Under the pieces are notes generated by a model. The model searched no databases. It had not been told where the DNA came from and saw only the letters and a list, made by a program, of their open reading frames with translations. Position numbers and translations under genes: made by a program. Below, one piece after another: positions 41,326 through 54,486 of a DNA stretch of 64,000 nt. The stretch comes from Strongylocentrotus droebachiensis (Eukaryota; Echinodermata; Echinoidea; Camarodonta; Strongylocentrotidae). The DNA lies in the NCBI GenBank assembly GCA_035222895.1, contig JAVYIG010001598.1, positions 1-64,000 on the forward strand, written 5' to 3'. Numbering within the stretch: the stretch's first letter is position 1; every line of letters starts with the position of its first letter.

Positions 41326-42192
41326 ACATTTTCTAATCAAAAGAGAGAAAAATATAGAAAAAACATACATTGAGACGAGCCTTTGTTAAGCGGTCATTAT
41401 ACGAGACACAACCCAAACTTCCTTTCAAATTCATTCCTATAGACATGAATAGCATATTGCCCCGGGCAATTTATCATGAAAAACATTTTCAGAGATATTC
41501 ATCTCTGTACCCTTGAATGAATGATGATTTGACTTTACCAGTGCTTGTATGAATTCTAAAATATTTAAGCGGTAAACAATTCTAAAATAGCTGAGTGGGT
41601 TCCGTCCATGCACGTACCATGCAGGCAGGTATTGTGTTTGTGGAATTCATCTACGTAAATGTTTTTCAGTTGTATGCTTCTCTATTTTGACAAAGGAACC
41701 AATGGCATCTTTTGATCTCAATGCCTCCTCAAAGTTTAGTGGAAATTGTTTTGGAGACCGAAATGTCGATGACAATAACGTTGTGCAGTGTACACTGGAG
41801 GTGTTTCAGAAAATTTATGCTCATTTCTTACTTTGTAAAGCCTCGTTAAGTTATGAGGCCTTTTTAAAATTATTGTTTTCATTATGACCCAAGTGTAATG
41901 AGCTTCATCCTTCTGTATCTTATATTAAAAACAGAGCTGAGTGAATACGCGCAGAACCTTTGTTTTGTGCGCAGCAGTCATTCACTTACACCTTTTTTTT
42001 AAACTGCAGCAGTTTAGTTTTTTCTTTCTTTTGGCAGCTGTGTACCGCGTCATAACTGAACGAGCCGACTGTTTGAAAATGCTTCTGTGTCTTTGTAACA
42101 TAAATAAAAGAAATAAAAAATATCTGACTACTTTGTCAAGACTTAATGTAAGAATGTTTTGAAGACAGAATGTTAATGATGATAAGGTTAAG

Positions 42193-42432
42193 GTTATACA
42201 GTTAACAGCTGAATTATTCATACCTCTTGTAAACTTGATGTTTTTGTGTTTTTCATAACTCAAGAACGAAAGGTGGACTAGTTGAATTGGGACCTTTGTT
42301 GAATGCTTTTAGATGTATGCTTCGATATGTCACATTCTCAAGATACAGAAATCGGGACAAAGCAATTTGTCAAAATACTTAAAATATTACAAAACTTGGT
42401 AAGGGTATGAATTATTTAGTTGTTAACTGTAT
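42193..42432. mobile_element. MITE family D, copy 2
   Basis: acagttaacagctgaattat to aattatttagttgttaactg, with the shared interior cacattctcaagatac. About 240 bp. Confidence 0.72.
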
Positions 42433-42929
42433 GTGTTTTTACATTTTGAATGATTAATAAATTGAAATTGAAATTGAACATTAAATTAGTTAATTTCACA
42501 CAAGCTGATCCTTCATTTTGTTCTGTCAAAGGAGCTCATTGAGAGCAATGAATTTCTTTGTATCGAGAATCACCCATCGAACAGGAAATTAATGATCCAT
42601 ATACATCCTATGAAATGGGCGTTCTGACTCCCACATATATCCGTTGGTCAGGATTGCATGTGCTCCAGAAATAGACTGAATATTCTCTAAAGTAATTTAT
42701 CAAACTTTTTAGATAGGAATCGATTGAAGAGAGATAGCTGTAATAGAGAGTTTGCATATTTATGAGAAAAAATATGTATTTTACATACCTATACAATGTA
42801 CCGTATATGTTTGTGCTACACGTACATTGACGTAGAATAGATATGGCGGATTTCATGTTAACCAATCAGAAAACATTTAAGCCTTAATTGAGCCATTTTT
42901 ATCTCATTTTGTGTATCTATATTTGCTGT

Positions 42930-43060
42930 CTGTTTCTCTCTTTCTTTCTCTTTCTTTCTTTCTCTTTCTTTCTCTCTCTCTCTTTCTCTCTCTCTCTCTT
43001 TTTCTTTCTGTTCTTTCTCTCTCTCTCCCCCTATTTCTCCCTCTCTCTCCTTTGTTACCG
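42930..43060. repeat. (CTTT)n/(CT)n microsatellite
   Basis: Pyrimidine tract followed by a 200-bp segment (43060-43260) that matches part of the ~590-bp tandem repeat at 47.8 kb. Confidence 0.85.
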
Positions 43061-43929
43061 ACTTTTTATATTCCACTCTTCTTCCTGTATATGTTTCATT
43101 CCCTCAACGTTTTTTCTTTCTGTGACGTGTTTCTAAACAAAACCTTGGAAAAAAATATTGAGAAGTAAATCAAATATTTGATGGCACTTTTTCTCATTGT
43201 CACCAAGCGTACTTTGTCCACCACAAGATTCTGGCTTGAAAGTATTTTTATTCTTTGGTAGTCCTTGATTACTGTTTGCTTAAAAGTGCAAATAATACTG
43301 AAACAAATACGAACCGTACCCGGTACTTGGTTAAAGATGAAATTGAGTTCTGAGTGCTGTAATAAAAGAAAGTTACAATAATAAAATAAATTATATCTCC
43401 TATCAATCGTAACTTCATGATATTAAGTAGTATCTTACAGTAATATTTTACGTTACACCAAGATACAATGCATGGTCTGTGCTGCAGATTATCTATCTAT
43501 TCTAGATAGATGGCGAAATTCAAATGCCTATTATTATAATCATGATTATTTTTATTATTATTATCTGTCTGTCTGGCATAATTTCTCTCACTGTCTTTGC
43601 TCTGTATTCTACTAAAATTTAAATCTGAATCTGGTTCAAAGCTTTTGTTCAAAATCTGTTTTAACGAAGGAAGTATATATAAGCCTGAGGTCTAATTTTC
43701 TGATGTTAAATGTGATCTTCGACACTGGGCGGGGTTGAACTGAATTATTAGTATACAGAGCTTTGATTTGATTTTGATTTATTTTGTCTTATTCTCTACC
43801 AGAACAAAATGATTATTTGTTGGCTACATTGTATATGTAGACATGATGACCTAATGAAGAGATATATTATCATTAAAGCATTTACTGCATACTGCTGAGG
43901 TATATACATTTTAAATTATATATTGTATG

Positions 43930-44022
43930 TACAGTCAAACCTGCTTTAGTGACCACCTGTCTACAAAGGCCACTTTTTGTGTTTCCCTTGGGTGGTCGCT
44001 ATAGACAGGTTTGACTGTATAA
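43930..44022. mobile_element. Short MITE with TACAGTCAAACCTG ends
   Basis: tacagtcaaacctgctttag to caggtttgactgtata in 93 bp, with gaccacc/ggtggtc paired inside. Ends in TA, as for Tc1/mariner-type insertion. Confidence 0.7.
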
Positions 44023-44744
44023 GACTAAAAACACAAGCGAAGACTTTCAAAAAATCAACCTAAGGCTGATTTCAGTAGCCTCGCCAATCACCTCCAGAAA
44101 TGTTTAAACATTACAGTGAAGCATGAAATAATCTGAACCTGATGTATACAGGCTGAACAATATGGTATTGGAATCGCCCTTGGATAGATTTCTTGAAGGT
44201 CTTTATGATTGCATTTCAAGTACTGTACATCGTGATTGTTTGAAGACTGGAGTCAAAAGGGGATGCAGTTTTAATTTTGTCAGAGAGTGAGTTTGTCAAA
44301 TGCAGATTTTAAGTGAATATATCACTACATACCAGATGGATAGTATGAAAATCATTGCTTTAGGACAATTCCTTGTATGAGATTTTTTAAATTAAAGAAT
44401 AAGGTATATTTCTATTGGAATCGTTGTAATGAGGTTGCTAAATGTGCATGGTTATTTCATCCATGACCTACTTATTGATTAAGATGTAAAATTGTCAATT
44501 AATGATTTCTTTCATTTCTGCTGAAGCATGATTATAAGATGTCTAAATATTTTTTGAAGTCTCTATCCATAACGATATTTACCAATATAATAATATAGTT
44601 CTTTTGAAAATAATTTCTATACACAATACCCAGATAACTCCATGAAACAAAGGTGTATGAAAATGTACTAAGAAAAGCTGATGTGTAATTATCTTTTTTG
44701 TTAGTTATTTTCATTTGTTTCATGTTAATCACAAATGTTAACTC

Positions 44745-44958
44745 TACTCTCTTAAAAAAAAAAAGTGAATTTTCACTCTATTTTCACTTTCTTGGGAGTG
44801 ACGTCCGTGATCACTTGTTTAGGAGTGAAAATCGATTGATTTTAGAGTGCTCTCTAAGAAAAAAGAGTGAATGTTCACTCTATTTTCACTCCATTTTCAC
44901 TCTCTAGAGGAGTGACGTCCGTGATTTTGAAAATTCACTCTTTTTTTTTAAGAGAGTA
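44745..44958. mobile_element. MITE with ACTCTCTTAAAA ends and inner duplication
   Basis: ctctcttaaaaaaaaaaagt and its complement bound about 210 bp. gagtgacgtccgtgat occurs twice inside, each after cactctattttcact. Confidence 0.7.
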
Positions 44959-46919
44959 TGCTACATTGCTGAAAGCTGGAATGTTTTGAAGTACCGGGGT
45001 AATGTCAATTTATACTTTGATTCACCTACATGTAGTCATCATGGGACTGGGTAAGAGGGATGTTTTTGTTTTGTTCATGCTCTGTTATTTCCTGCTTTGT
45101 TGTGAATTAAATGGACGAAGATGTACATATTTCTACACAAAATACATTATAGATTAAGTGCCTTATTGTGTCCGAGTAGCTACTGTAGCAATTATTTGTC
45201 TATATCTTGAATGTTATCATTGCAGCCAAACACATGCCATGCAGTCAAGATTGAGCAAAACAGTTCTCCATATCTTTCTTTCTGTCCCCCTCCCCTCTCC
45301 CCCTCCCTCCTTCCCCCTCCCTCCCCTCTCCCCTCCCTTCCCTCTCGCACTCTCTCTCTTCCCCTCTCTCTCTCCTCTCTCCCCTCTCCCAACTTGCCGC
45401 ATTGCTATCTTTGTCAATGATGTCGTACTTTTGCGATGTCATCAAGGTAAAAACAAATAATGTAGATTTGAACTTCGTACCAAATTGTTTGTAGTAATCA
45501 TTTTTCATGAAAAGCAGCCAAGTTTGATCAATCAAATCATGTTTGCATGTACTTTGGTAGTATAAAACAATTATACATTTAAAAATATGAGAACATGAAC
45601 TTGAAATTGACAGAAATAATGTATTATCCTGTCAGGATTTCTAACAGATTTTGCGTCCAGGCAAATACCAAGGACAGCCAGTGCACGTGATGTCTCTCTG
45701 CCTCAGTTGTTTGTGAAGTTATTTTTCTCTTTATAAAGTGAATTTATGATGTTCAATTCCCACCATTGAGTTGCCCTTGAGTTGATTAATTGAACATAGT
45801 TGCCATCATGTTCCCCCAAAATTAAGCTCAGAAATACAAATGTGTCACCACGGTCACCTACAAGATACTGGCAATTAAATTATCATCAACATAAACCATT
45901 TTTTGTGATGATGAATATGGTACCTGGATGCAAAGAATACATTTGTAAAGAATCCTTCATAATGCCCAAGTGAGACATTGAAGGCTTTTCTGCAGTAGTA
46001 CAATAATGTACAATAATAAAGGCCTTCATCGCTTTGAATACGATTGTGTTTTCAGTCAGGACTTGGTGATGATGATGATGAGGAGGAGGATGGTGGTGGT
46101 AAACAATACAACTTTTAAAAAGTGGAACATTTTTTCTGACTCACTCTGTACATGTGTAGCTAAATGTCGTGGGAATCGAAGATCATGAATTCAATTTGTA
46201 AAGAGAAAATGACTTTAAACCACTGAGGCAAAGACGCATCACGTGCAGTAACATAATGGCTGCCCTTGGTACTAAGGTGGAAGCAATTTCTATTATGAAT
46301 CATGACAAGATAATATAATTTGTTGGTGATCAATTTTTAGTACGATGTCTGATTGTTATTTATAACATGTTCTTATCTTTTTAAAAGGCTTACGTCGAAA
46401 CATCGGGTCATCGCATCCGGTCGGGTGGTCTCGTCACCTTTCGTAGATTTGCCGTAGGTTTTTCTTCACAAAGTGTCGGGTATATTTGGACGAGACCATT
46501 TGTAGATGAGAGAGGTTTATTTCACAAACATTACCCCCGATATTTCGTGAATGAAGGGCCATGTTTTATCACAAAAGGTCGGGTAACCCGATGAGTCAAT
46601 TAAGTAAGCCTGATTGATCCAGCTTCGGCTGCTTTTCATGGAACATAATTTATACAAACATGGTTTTATTGCATTAGTAAACCATTATTGAATTAACTTG
46701 AATTGAATTGTGTAAGGTTAATCATACGTGACAGAGATATCTTTTAATCAAGACACTTTTTTAAAATCTAAATTGATTAAACTTTTTGTCATAACTAGAA
46801 AAAAAAGTCACTGGCTCTCCACCCAAAAGGAAAAGTAACATTTTATTCCGATTTTCTCATCCTGATTTTCGAAAAACGGGTTCCATGTTGTTCTATATGT
46901 TTTCAATATTTTCCTGTAT
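44959..46919. other. Intergenic
   Basis: Apart from the C/T tract, nothing is recognised. 46385-46600 has internal repeats of gtcgggt and tttcacaaa in both orientations, perhaps an old element. Confidence 0.45.
45275..45400. repeat. C/T-rich tract
   Basis: Mixed cctccc and ctctct runs, no gene. Confidence 0.85.
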
Positions 46920-47025
46920 TTATACAATAATAATGAGGATGATGATGAAAATGATGATGGTGATAATAATAATGATAATAAAAGTGACAATAATATAAAT
47001 AATAGTAGTAGTGGTAGTAGTAGTG

Positions 47026-47070
<45 letters not shown>

Positions 47071-47086
47071 TTACTAGTAGTAGTAT

Positions 47087-47127
<41 letters not shown>

Positions 47128-47179
47128 TTACTAGTAGTAGTAAAAGTAGTTGTAGAAGAAGAAGTAGTAGTAGTAGTAA

Positions 47180-47218
<39 letters not shown>

Positions 47219-47300
47219 GCCTAGTAGTAGTAGTAATAGTAATAATAATAATAATAATGATGATGATAATAATAATAATAATAACAATAATGGAAATAAT
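46920..47300. repeat. (TAG)n microsatellite
   Basis: Imperfect AGT triplets with AAT/GAT ends over about 380 bp. Poly-Leu and poly-Thr frames across it are artefacts. Confidence 0.95.
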
Positions 47301-47435
47301 AATCATAATGATAACAATCACAGATGCCTTGCCGTACAATACTCGTGTCTTACCGACTTGACACTCATGTAAAAGATCACATTCTATTTCCGACACAACG
47401 TCACTATATTGATAAGCCTCAATGACATCAAAAAA

Positions 47436-48895
47436 GTATGACGTCATCGATACAGATAGCAGTGATAAAACGATAAAAGTTACCCGACTATAAATGATTT
47501 TTCTCTCTCTCTCTCTTTCTCTATCTCTCCCTCTCTCTCTTTCTCATCGATAAAGAAAGCAATGATGAAATGCAGCAAGCTGGAATTATAGAATTCACCT
47601 GACTAACATTCATTTTATTGTCTATTGGTGCATGGATGAGTACGTTGGTTCGGATACCATTGTTACCAGTGGTTTAGGGTATAACATTGTGGTCGAACTG
47701 TGATCCTATTTTGTTTGTCTGATTTTCTCTCTCTATCTCTCTCTCTCCTTCTCTCTCCCTCTCTCACCTTTTTTTTAAAACCTACTTTTGTTTATTCCTC
47801 TATTCTTCCTGTATATGTTATATTCCCTTTTTTCTGTGTAGTGGAAAACAATATTGTAAAGTTAATCAAATATTTGATAGCAATTTTTGCTCATTGTCAC
47901 CAAGCGTACTTTGTCCACCACTAGAATCTGGCTTGAATGTCCTTTTCTTCTCTGGTAGTCCTCCCCCTCTCTCTCTCTCTCTCTCTCTCAAAAAAGTATG
48001 ACGTCATCGATAAAGATAGCAGTGATAAAACGATAAAAGTTACCCGACTATAAATTATCTTCTCTCTCTCTCTCTCTCTCTCTCCCCCTCCTCTCTCTCT
48101 CTCTCTCTCCCCCCCTCTCTCTCACTCTCTCTCTCTCTCTCAACGATAAAGGTAGCAATGATGAAATGCAGCAAGCTGGAATTATAGAATTCACCTGACT
48201 AACAATTATTTTATTGTATATTGGTGCATGGATGAGTAACGCTGGTTATGATACCATTGTTACCAGTGGTTTAGGGTATAACATTGTGGTCTGTGGGTAC
48301 AAACCGTTAGGGGGAACAAAGCTACTTATCATTAATATGATTGTCAATATTGAAAACAAAAGTGAAACGCCCCAGACTCTCAACTTAATATATTCGGGTT
48401 CAAATTTTGATCGAATTATAATTATGTCGAACTGTGATCCTATTTTGTTTGTCTGATTCTCTCTCTCTCTCTCTCTCTCCTTCTCTCTCCCTCTCTCTCT
48501 CTCACCTTTTTTTAAAAAAACCTACTTTTGTTTATTCCTCTATTCTTCCTGTATATGTTATATTCCCTTTTTTTCTGTGTAGTGGAAAACAATATTGTAA
48601 AGTAAATCAAATATTTGATAGCAATTTTTGCTCATTGTCACCAAGCGTACTTTGTCCACCACTAGAATCTGGCTTGAAAGTCCTTTTCTTCTCTGGTAGT
48701 CCTCTCTCTCTCTCTCTCTTTCTCATCGATAAACTTAGCAATGATGAAATGCAGCAAGCTGGAATTATAGAATTCACCCGACTAACAATTATTTTATTGT
48801 ATATTGGTGCATGGATGAGTAACGCTGGTTATGATACCATTGTTACCAGTGGTTTGTGGTATAACTTTGTGGTCTGTACATGGGTACCATAATGA
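47436..48895. repeat. ~590-bp tandem repeat, about 2.4 copies
   Basis: gcaatgatgaaatgcagcaa occurs at about 47559, 48148 and 48737, spaced about 590 bp. Units also contain gacgtcatcgataaa, (CT)n tracts of varying length and ctcattgtcaccaagcgtac. A lone copy of one segment lies at 43060-43260. Confidence 0.85.
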
Positions 48896-49261
48896 TAATT
48901 AGTTTTTTCCCCCTAACGGTTTGCCCTACCTCTGTAACATTTCCACGCGTTGGGTATCAAATCAAATACCGGATCTTTTAAAGTACATATGAGTATATGT
49001 CCATGTCATTATTAATATCTGAAACGAAAGTGAAACGCCCCAGGCTCTCCGCTTAATATATTCGGGTTCTAAATTTGATCGAATTATAATTTTGTTGAAC
49101 TGTGATCCTAATAAGGCGCGTTATAGATAACATAAGTGTGCTTATACTATACTTGATTGGTGGCTAAATTTAGGATGATAGATAACAGTAGAGAGTGATC
49201 GAGTGGAGGAGATTTGAACCAGATGGGCAGATAGATTGACTGATTGAGAGGTGATAAGACA

Positions 49262-49577
49262 TAAAGAGAGGGAGAGAGAGACAGAGAGACAGAGACAGAG
49301 AGAGAGAGAGGGAGAGGGGTGCAGGTAGGCCTATAGAGACGGGAGAAGAAAAAATGGGGAGGGAGGGAAATACAGCAGAGAAGGGAAGGGGTGGATAGTA
49401 GTAAAGGAGGGTGAGATACATATAGAGAAGGAGATGGAGTCGGGGAAAGAGGGAGTGTGAGAGAGAGAGGGAGAGAAAGAGAGGGGGAGAAAGAGAGAGA
49501 GAGAGGGGGGAGAAAGAGAGAGAGAGAGAGGGGGGGGGGGAGAAAGAGAGAAAGAGAGAGAGAGAGAGAGAGAGGGG
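49262..49577. repeat. (GA)n microsatellite
   Basis: Imperfect GA/GGGA tract of about 315 bp. Confidence 0.92.
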
Positions 49578-49585
49578 TGGATGAA

Positions 49586-51073
49586 AAAGGTCTCAGCAAA
49601 TACAAACCATTAAAATTCTTCGGTAAGCCAATATAAAAATTAAGATATTACAATATCACCCTTTTATGACATATTAATGTTGACCCAATCGTCTGCAAAC
49701 TAAATATATCGAGATGGAAGAAAAAAAATGCCTTATGGCAACAATCTTTCACCGATACATAACTGTTGACCATAGCAAACGGATTATAAACCTTAACGAG
49801 TCGGTAGCCTCTTATAATTACGATAAATGACCATCAACTAGTTTGCTCAGAGAAGAAATTATTGCTAGTTGTAAACATCATCATCAATACGGAAACAACT
49901 GTGATATAAATACACGATTACTCAATAGGGGCTGAGTTGATATTTATAACTGAAAAAGACAAAAGACAAAGACAGGCATGTAAAACGATTAGACGGCTTG
50001 AGAAAGTATGCAATATAAACCATCACCAAGGAACAACATAATACTGGAGATAGAAATAAAAGGCCTACATGTTTATTGTTTATATTGCATATAAGGGTCA
50101 CATGTTCAATGTCGTTGAATGTTCGCATTATAAATGTATTTTGCACCATGCGATATATTGATAAAGACGAATAAAGATGTCACTGTTTGGATCTGAAATA
50201 TCCTAATTGATATTCAGTAATTCATTCGTTATTGTCATACAGTATCCCTTTCAGGGCCAAACCCTTTCGATAAAAAAGAATTAATCATCACCTTTTTTTT
50301 AATCCCAGACACAAGCAAAGGGTATTACCGTCAGCATTCGGGTTGTCATGTCTCCACGTAAAGCAATCAATTTAAGTGCAGGAATTATTTATTCAGCAAC
50401 TTGAACAACATGAACCCACATCAAACCAGAGGCGAAACAAGAATTAGTAACATTAGGAAGGGGGAGTTACTACGTATAAATCTTTGACAAGCAAAATACC
50501 AAACGAAAGATAGGGGGAAAAAATATAATCAAAACAAAAAAATAATAATAATAATCTTTTAGTCCACTCCAAATTGTATTAAACCGAAATGAGAATTCTT
50601 TTTGCCCAATTGATCGTGACCCCGGCAGCCTTCTGCCTTTTAGGACTAAATTTTGAAAACATAACAAGGACGGATCAGCTTAGTCTTAAGATAGGCCTCT
50701 GCACGATTGGGTTTTAAAATTTGAGGGAGGGGGAGGGGCACGGGCCTCTTTTGCCCCAAATGCCGCCAATATTCCGAATTACCTTATAAGCTTGTGCTCG
50801 CTGCTGGATTCACCAAAGATGTCTTTGACATCAATAATTATAATACTTCTGGACACTGTCTTATAAAGGGTTGCAATTGATCTAAATCGATCAAAAATAT
50901 AAAATTATAAGGCGGTGATATAAAAAAAAAACATGTAGTGTAACTTACTCAGTTAATTTGAAAAAAACTTATTACAAGTAGTTCATAATTATCTGCCTTT
51001 ACATTGCCATAACGTCATAAGGGAATTATCTGCGATACCACACCCTTAATTTTCCCTCACTTAATTAGTGTAA
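49586..51073. other. Intergenic
   Basis: AT-rich, no gene, RNA or clear element recognised. Confidence 0.5.
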
Positions 51074-51910
51074 TACAGAGGCGGCGGATCCATGGGGAGG
51101 GTGGCACAGTGATCCCCTACTTTTCAAGTACCCGTGCCCCTTTTTACATAGTAAAAGGGCCTCCTCTTCCTTCAGATAAGTACCCCTTTTTATTTCTTAT
51201 AGGTGCCCGTTCCAAATTATTATAAGAGCTCTTTACCACATCTGATAAGTGCCCCCTTCACCAATAATAATTGCCCACATTAAAATCCGAGAGGTGCCCT
51301 TTTTACTTTAACAAGTGCCCTTTGCATTTGTAATAAGTGCTTCCTTTTCATCTCTGATAAGTGCCCCTTTTAACCTCTGATAAGTGCCCCCTTTTTCTAA
51401 TAAGTGCCCTTTTCCCTTCTGAAAAATGCCCCTTTCTGTTTTGATAAGAGTCCCTTCCCCTTCTCACAAATGCCCCGTCTCACATCTCTGATAAATAATG
51501 CCTCTATTAAAATCTGATAGGTGCCTCTTATACTTTGACAAGTGCCTCTTTTCCTTTGTATGCCCCCTTTATATTATTATAATTGCCCCTTTTTCATCTC
51601 CGGTGGGTGCCCTTATTCAAATTTTAGAGGTGCCCTTGTTAACTTTGAAATAATGGCCCCTTTTTATCTCTGATAAATGCCCCTTTTTATTTTGACACGT
51701 GCCCCTTATCCTTTCTAATAAGTGCCACTTTCTTTCTGATAATCGCCCCCTTTTTCTTTGTAAAAAGTGCCTCTTCTCCGTTCTCACATGTGACTTTTCT
51801 TTAGAAGTGTCCCATTTTCACCTCAGACAATTCCCCAATTTACCCTGAAACGTGCTTCTTTTCTCTTCTAATAAGAGTCCTGTTCCCTTAGGATAAATGC
51901 GCCCGTTTCC
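51074..51910 (+). repeat. Degenerate minisatellite, opposite orientation
   Basis: About 30 irregular units of the type tctgataagtgccccttttt, preceded by cagaggcggcggatccatgg, which resembles the transposon end at 618. No protein is encoded. Confidence 0.7.
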
Positions 51911-52009
51911 TTTCACCATAAAATTTACTCCTAATTTAAAGCGATTTAGAGCATAATAATAGCATTTTGCACCTGAAGGCGTGGCAATACATATATTTCA
52001 TACACCTCA

Positions 52010-52067
52010 TGGCCCGAATTCACAAAGCAAGGTTTGAGCTCAAACCTTGCTTTGTGAATTCGGGCCA
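52010..52067. mobile_element. MITE family E: perfect 58-bp palindrome
   Basis: Starts tGGCCCGAATTCACAAAG and is its own reverse complement with no loop (29-bp arms meeting at GAGCTC). It shares its ends with the larger copy at 59492-59670, so it is a minimal relic of that family. Confidence 0.8.
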
Positions 52068-52439
52068 CTAAGTTTGTTCGTACTCCTCACATCCTGCATC
52101 ATATTGAAGCGTTTCGCACGAAGCTTCCTCGCTTGAGCGCACACATTTTTAACGCAAATATCACGTCAACACGCGGATTGCAGTCATAGCTATTTTGGGT
52201 CGTCATACTTTCAATGACGAAATGAATAACGAAAAAAAAAATCATCCACTCTACATAGAATCTCTTTAGATGTACGCTCCGGTAAAAAGCTGGGTAAAGT
52301 TCAACAAACTTTTGTTTGAAAGGGGAGAAATCAAACTTTACTCTAGATCAAGTGGCCCATAACGGAGTAGAGAGTGAGGTTCCTTTTCCATCAGATTTCA
52401 GTAGCCAAGCGGAGTGCGACCAAGTATACACTGCTCAGT

Positions 52440-52589
52440 TACTGGGCGCCGTTTTTAATTTAATCGATGATTAAAATTCGTATTGCATAGGACAGTGTTT
52501 TATAGTGTGTTCTCAGTTGGTTCCTGAATATTATTGGGGGAAATTACCCTGGATTTTACGTTTGTATCTTGCATTGAAGAACCACAAAG
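52440..52589 (+). promoter_or_regulatory. Possible 5'UTR exon and start region of the ABCA-like gene
   Basis: A strong donor (CAAAG then gtgagt) at 52590 ends a stretch with no long open frame, 4.2 kb upstream of the ABCA-like start exon. It could be the untranslated first exon. The left edge is arbitrary, and no TATA box or other promoter element is evident. Confidence 0.22.
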
Positions 52590-53059
52590 GTGAGTTAACA
52601 ATATGTATTTAAAATTAACTATATATTGTTTAAGATTGATCACATTTTGTGAAAAGATACCTTATAATATAGCATGTGGTAGAGATCGAGAGGGGAGCGT
52701 GAGAGGGAATATAATGATATTGATAATAGAAATTAATTGGTAAACTGCTTAATACTACGTTTCTAAGCGCTAAATTAATTTCCGTCATAGTACATTGTTT
52801 AATCTTTTCCCAGTGCTGAATTAATATTCAATATTATTTCCAGATTTCTAAAAACACCCATCACTTTATTTCATAATTCCCGTACACCTATATAAGTTTT
52901 CTGTGTCAGGCGTATTTATGTCAACATATTTTCATTTTCATCATCATTATCATCAACACTTTCATTATCATCATTAACATCTCCAGTTTTTATTTGTTTT
53001 TAAGTATCCTTTTTAGAAAGATGAAAGAAAAGAAAAAAGGCAGAGACAAGAAATAATTG

Positions 53060-53222
53060 AGGGAGCAATAGAGAGAGAGAGAGAGAGAGAGAGGGGGAAG
53101 CGAGGAGGAGAGAGTGGAAGTGAGAGAGCAAAAGAGAGAAAAGAAGAGAAGGGAAAAGAGAGAGAGAGAGAGGGGGGGGGGAATAGGCTAAGAAAGGTTA
53201 GAAAAAAGAGAGAAATGAAGAG
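53060..53222. repeat. (GA)n microsatellite
   Basis: GA-rich tract just left of the 1.05-kb TIR element. Confidence 0.9.
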
Positions 53223-53254
53223 AAAGTCGAACACACATTACATTTTCGTGTGTT

Positions 53255-54309
53255 TATACAATGCGTATAAAAAAAAAGTGTACCCAACTTTGGTAGCTCC
53301 TAATTGAAAAGTCATAACCAATATGAATTTGAACTTGATTTCATGATAAAGAGTAACCCTTTTCTGCCCAATGATACCCTATTCATAATATTATTGCCAC
53401 TGGTGACTGAGCACCGGGGTCTTTAAACAGTGTTGCCAAAATCGCCTTGTTCCAAGTTTGGGCTTAAGGAACGAATGTTGGCCAGGTAACATGCACGTGC
53501 TTCTTTGGTCTTAAATCCTTTTAAAAGATAAATTAATATGTATCGTGCTTCAGTGCTTCATTGTTTAAAATGGTGCAATGTATCTAGGCTTTCACAGAGC
53601 CTTGTTTCTATCCACAGGATAATCGTTAACTATTTGTAAAAGCCTATACTAACTTCTTGTCTCATGATATCTAAGTTTTGTCATCATATCACTGGTCCAC
53701 TGCGCCATTTCACACGCGTATTATGAGGAGCATTCGGTGTTTATCTCGATTAGCGAATGAAACTCAAAGGTTAATACTAAACCCAAACGCCAGAAAGAAC
53801 ACATATGATGATGAATATCCAAGAAATTGACAGCAGACTTTCATGAAAAAAGATAACATCCCAAATAAATGTTATCCATTGTGTATCACTCATTGAGGAG
53901 GTAACCTTAAACAAGGGATGAAACTGAATTCAAGATTGTAATCATCATAACGAAGAGAATATCTTAAATTTTGCTTGTAATACGTATTTCCTAGAGTTTG
54001 AGTTGATATTACCACCATTTTGTATCAACTCCCGAATAGTCGATGTAAATAAATGCGCAAATATTGTATTGCACACACTTTTGACCCACATTCATTGCTT
54101 CAGTCCAAACTTGGTTCAAGAGGATTTTGAGAATACTTTTTGAAAAGCCTGCTGTTCAGTCATCCTTGGCAGCACAATAAACATGGTATCAATTGACAGG
54201 GTATTAGTTCTTCCTTACAATAAAATATGAGTCAAGGTCACAAAGGTTAAAGCTTTTTATTAGGAGCTACAAAAGTTGGGTACACTTTTTGTTGTACGCA
54301 TTGTATAGG
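53255..54309. mobile_element. ~1.05-kb TIR element
   Basis: tatacaatgcgtataaaaaa with gtgtacccaactttggtagc at the left recurs inverted at the right (54255-54309), arms of about 55 bp. No long open frame inside, so non-autonomous. Confidence 0.72.
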
Positions 54310-54390
54310 CCTAAACGCATACAAATGAAATTGAGTTCACGAGCAAACAAACAAACAAAACATCAAAAGGTTCACAATAAACGAAATTAA

Positions 54391-54486
54391 CAAAAGACTT
54401 AACTCCGTTTCGTTGACAATCAGCCGTAGACGAGAGTCTTCATGCATGGCTGATTGTCAACGAAACGGAGTTAAGTCTTTTGTCAA
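54391..54486. mobile_element. Hairpin element with 36-bp perfect arms
   Basis: acaaaagacttaactccgtt... and its exact complement around a ~24-base loop. Stands about 80 bp right of the 1.05-kb TIR element. Confidence 0.72.

Noticed and set aside
46808-47447. Poly-Leu and poly-Thr frames on the minus strand
   Set aside because: Translations of the (TAG)n microsatellite.
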